The translations under genes were made by a program, and so were the position numbers. 5,109 nt of DNA from the NCBI GenBank assembly GCA_035515515.1, contig DATJBC010000068.1, positions 1 through 5,109 of the forward strand, given 5' to 3'. The stretch is from DATJBC01 sp035515515. GTDB lineage: Bacteria > Actinomycetota > Acidimicrobiia > Acidimicrobiales > UBA8190. Below the pieces are notes generated by a model, which had not been told where the DNA came from, did not search any database, and saw nothing but the letters and a program-made list of their open reading frames with translations. This document shows positions 3,239-5,109 of the stretch, piece by piece (the first letter of the stretch is position 1; every line of letters begins with the position of its first letter).

Positions 3239-5109
3239 GTGGCGCTGAAGACCGAGGAGAGGCCGGCCAAGAGGCGTGGTGGCGACTCCTACGACGCCGG
3301 TGACATCACCGTCCTGGAGGGTCTCGAGCCGGTCCGCGCCCGTCCGGGGATGTACATCGGCTCGACCGGCCCCACCGGCCTGCACCACCTCGTGTGGGAG
3401 GTGGTGGACAACGCCGTCGACGAGGCCATGGCGGGGTACTGCACCCAGATCGACGTCACCCTCCTGGCCGACGGGGGGTGCCGGGTCAAGGACAACGGCC
3501 GGGGGATCCCCGTCAAGCCCCACGAGCAGTACCCCGAGCTCTCCGCGGCGGAGCTGGTGCTGACCACGCTGCACGCCGGGGGCAAATTCGGCGGCTCGGG
3601 CTACAAGGTGTCCGGCGGCCTCCACGGGGTGGGCGTGTCGGTGGTGAACGCCCTGTCGAGCAAGCTCGTCCTCGAGATCGACCGGGACGGCAAGCACCAC
3701 GTGGCCGAGTTCGCCAACGGCGGAGAGCGCACCAAGAAGCTCAAGGCGACCGGGCCCGCGCCCCGGGACCGCACCGGCACCACCGTCACTTTCTGGCCCG
3801 ACGCCACGGTGTTCGAGGAGACCGAGTTCCGGGCCCAGACCGTCCTCGAGCGGCTGCAGATGATGGCGTTCTTGAACAAGGGGCTCAAGATCCGGTTCGT
3901 CGACGAGCGGGCCGAGCGTGAGCACGAGCCGGTCGTCTACTGCTACTCGGGCGGCATCGTCGACTACGTGAAGCACCTCAACAGCACCAAGGAGGCACTG
4001 TTCCGCCGGGTGTGCTCCTACGCACAGACCGACGAGGACCAGGAGGTGGACATCGCCCTGCAGTGGAACACCGGGTTCCACGAGTCCATCCACTCCTTCG
4101 CCAACGGCATCTCAACCATGGAGGGCGGCATGCACGAGGAGGGCTTCCGCAAAGCCCTCACCAACGCCGTGAACCGCTACGCGCGGGCCAAGGGGTCGTT
4201 GAAGGAGAAGGAGGAGAACTTCCAGGGCGAGGACATCCGCGAAGGCCTGACGGCCATCATCTCGGTGCGCCTGCGCGAGCCGCAGTTCGAGGGGCAGACC
4301 AAGGCCAAGCTGGGCAACGTCTCCATCCGGTCGCTGGTCGAGCGGGCCACGAACGAGAAGCTGAGCGAGTGGCTCGAGGAGAACCCCCGCGAGGCCAACC
4401 AGATCGTGCAGAAGTCGACGACGGCGGCGCGGGCTCGGGTGGCGGCCCGCGCCGCGCGCGACCTCACCCGCCGCAAGTCCGCCTTGGGCGGCGCCGGGCT
4501 CCCGGGGAAGCTCGTGGACTGCTCGTCACGTGACCCTGGCGAGAGCGAGTTGTTCATCGTGGAGGGGAACTCGGCCGGCGGCTCGGCCAAGGACGCCCGC
4601 AATCCCCGGGTGCAGGCCATCCTTCCTATCCGGGGCAAGATCCTGAACGTCGAGCGGGCGCGCATCGACAAAATGCTCAAGAACGCCGAGATCCAGGCGC
4701 TCATCTCCGCCATCGGCGCGGGCCTGGCCGACGAGTTCGACGTGGCCAAGATCCGCTACCACAAGGTGATCATCCTGGCCGACGCCGATGTGGACGGGTC
4801 GCACATCCGGACGCTGTTGCTCACGTTCTTCTTCCGCCAGATGAAGCCGCTGGTGGAAGGCGGCTTCGTCTACGTGGCGCAGCCGCCGCTGTACTCCACC
4901 CTGGTGGGCAAGGAGAAGATCTACCTGAAGGACGACGCAGCCAAGGCCGCCTTCCTGGCCGAGCACCCCGACCACAAGCACGAGTTCAACCGGCTGAAGG
5001 GGCTCGGTGAGATGGACTTCGCCGAGCTGCGCGACACGACGATGGACCCGGCCCGGCGTTCCCTCCTGCAGGTCAACGTCGAGCAGGCCGCCCTGGCCGA
5101 CGAGGTGTG
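3239..5109 (+). CDS. gyrB: DNA gyrase subunit B (3' end cut by the window)
   Basis: GyrB is the ATPase subunit of the GyrA2GyrB2 topoisomerase that introduces negative supercoils. 623 codons are present; short-form GyrB is about 640-690 residues, so a few tens are missing. The GHKL ATPase domain shows EVVDNAVDEA (54-63, with base E54 and Mg ligand N58), DNGRGIPV (85-92), LHAGGKF (111-117) and GGLHGVGVSVVNALS (126-140). The transducer lysine K355 lies in GQTKAKLGN. The TOPRIM domain has EGNSAGGSAK (442-451), PIRGKILNVE (463-472) and the metal-binding DADVD (515-519). RLKGLGEM (585-592) and TTMDP (600-604) follow. Arg149, equivalent to the coumarin-contact R136 of E. coli, is kept. The long E. 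coli-type insert is absent. One oddity is Asn444, where most GyrB proteins have Asp. The N-terminal 20 residues are a Lys/Arg-rich extension. gyrA is expected next, outside the window. Confidence 0.98.
   Translation, partial: MALKTEERPAKRRGGDSYDAGDITVLEGLEPVRARPGMYIGSTGPTGLHHLVWEVVDNAVDEAMAGYCTQIDVTLLADGGCRVKDNGRGIPVKPHEQYPELSAAELVLTTLHAGGKFGGSGYKVSGGLHGVGVSVVNALSSKLVLEIDRDGKHHVAEFANGGERTKKLKATGPAPRDRTGTTVTFWPDATVFEETEFRAQTVLERLQMMAFLNKGLKIRFVDERAEREHEPVVYCYSGGIVDYVKHLNSTKEALFRRVCSYAQTDEDQEVDIALQWNTGFHESIHSFANGISTMEGGMHEEGFRKALTNAVNRYARAKGSLKEKEENFQGEDIREGLTAIISVRLREPQFEGQTKAKLGNVSIRSLVERATNEKLSEWLEENPREANQIVQKSTTAARARVAARAARDLTRRKSALGGAGLPGKLVDCSSRDPGESELFIVEGNSAGGSAKDARNPRVQAILPIRGKILNVERARIDKMLKNAEIQALISAIGAGLADEFDVAKIRYHKVIILADADVDGSHIRTLLLTFFFRQMKPLVEGGFVYVAQPPLYSTLVGKEKIYLKDDAAKAAFLAEHPDHKHEFNRLKGLGEMDFAELRDTTMDPARRSLLQVNVEQAALADEV

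Noticed and set aside
3683..3685. Possible natural coumarin resistance in GyrB
   Set aside because: Aligning the segment by hand puts Arg149 (in EIDRDGK) at E. coli Arg136, the coumarin-contact residue, so the sensitive-type residue is kept.
1451..4093. Very long open frame (880 codons) on the minus strand
   Set aside because: It lies antisense to the end of dnaN, all of recF and dciA, and the first part of gyrB, which are clear conserved genes. Its translation has no recognisable motif and is rich in Arg, Gly, Pro, His and Val as expected of GC-rich antisense frames.

Overview
This window is a core chromosome-replication locus, not an accessory island. In order on the + strand it holds the 3' end of dnaA, a short intergenic region that looks like the replication origin (oriC), dnaN, recF, a DUF721/dciA gene, and gyrB running off the right edge. 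GC content is very high (roughly 70%, by eye). The order dnaA-dnaN-recF-DUF721-gyrB and the many GTG starts point to an actinobacterium. The gnd gene that sits between dnaN and recF in Streptomyces is absent, DciA is short, and GyrB has an unusual TOPRIM motif. I therefore guess a lineage outside the well-studied Actinomycetes, perhaps Acidimicrobiia, but the sequence alone cannot prove that.

Region by region: 1-140 encodes the last 45 residues of DnaA, including its DNA-recognition motif. 141-359 has no gene but is dense in signals: five DnaA-box-like sites in one orientation on an exact 21-bp grid with one slot degenerate, then two overlapping boxes in the opposite orientation, a CTACTA element resembling a DnaA-trio, and the only AT-rich patch I noticed in the window, which contains an 18-bp inverted repeat. 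360-1481 is dnaN. A 41-bp gap with an inverted repeat leads to recF (1523-2605), and dciA (2607-2993) follows after a single base. 2994-3238 has no gene. It holds two GC-rich hairpins, an extended -10 promoter, and an approximately 87-nt gyrB leader predicted to fold from its 5' end. gyrB (3239 onward) is cut by the window end, probably a few tens of codons before its stop.

The genes act together. DnaA binds and opens the origin, DciA is thought to help place or activate the DnaB helicase, DnaN clamps the polymerase, RecF supports repair at stalled forks and gaps, and gyrase removes the positive supercoils made ahead of the fork. dnaN, recF and dciA look like one transcription unit, while gyrB appears to have its own promoter.

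I found no undescribed gene system. The points most worth a second look are the phased, GC-shifted DnaA-box array with its adjacent trio/AT-rich element, the folded gyrB leader, and the natural Asn in the GyrB EGDSAGGSAK motif, at the position known for quinolone resistance in E. coli (Asp426).
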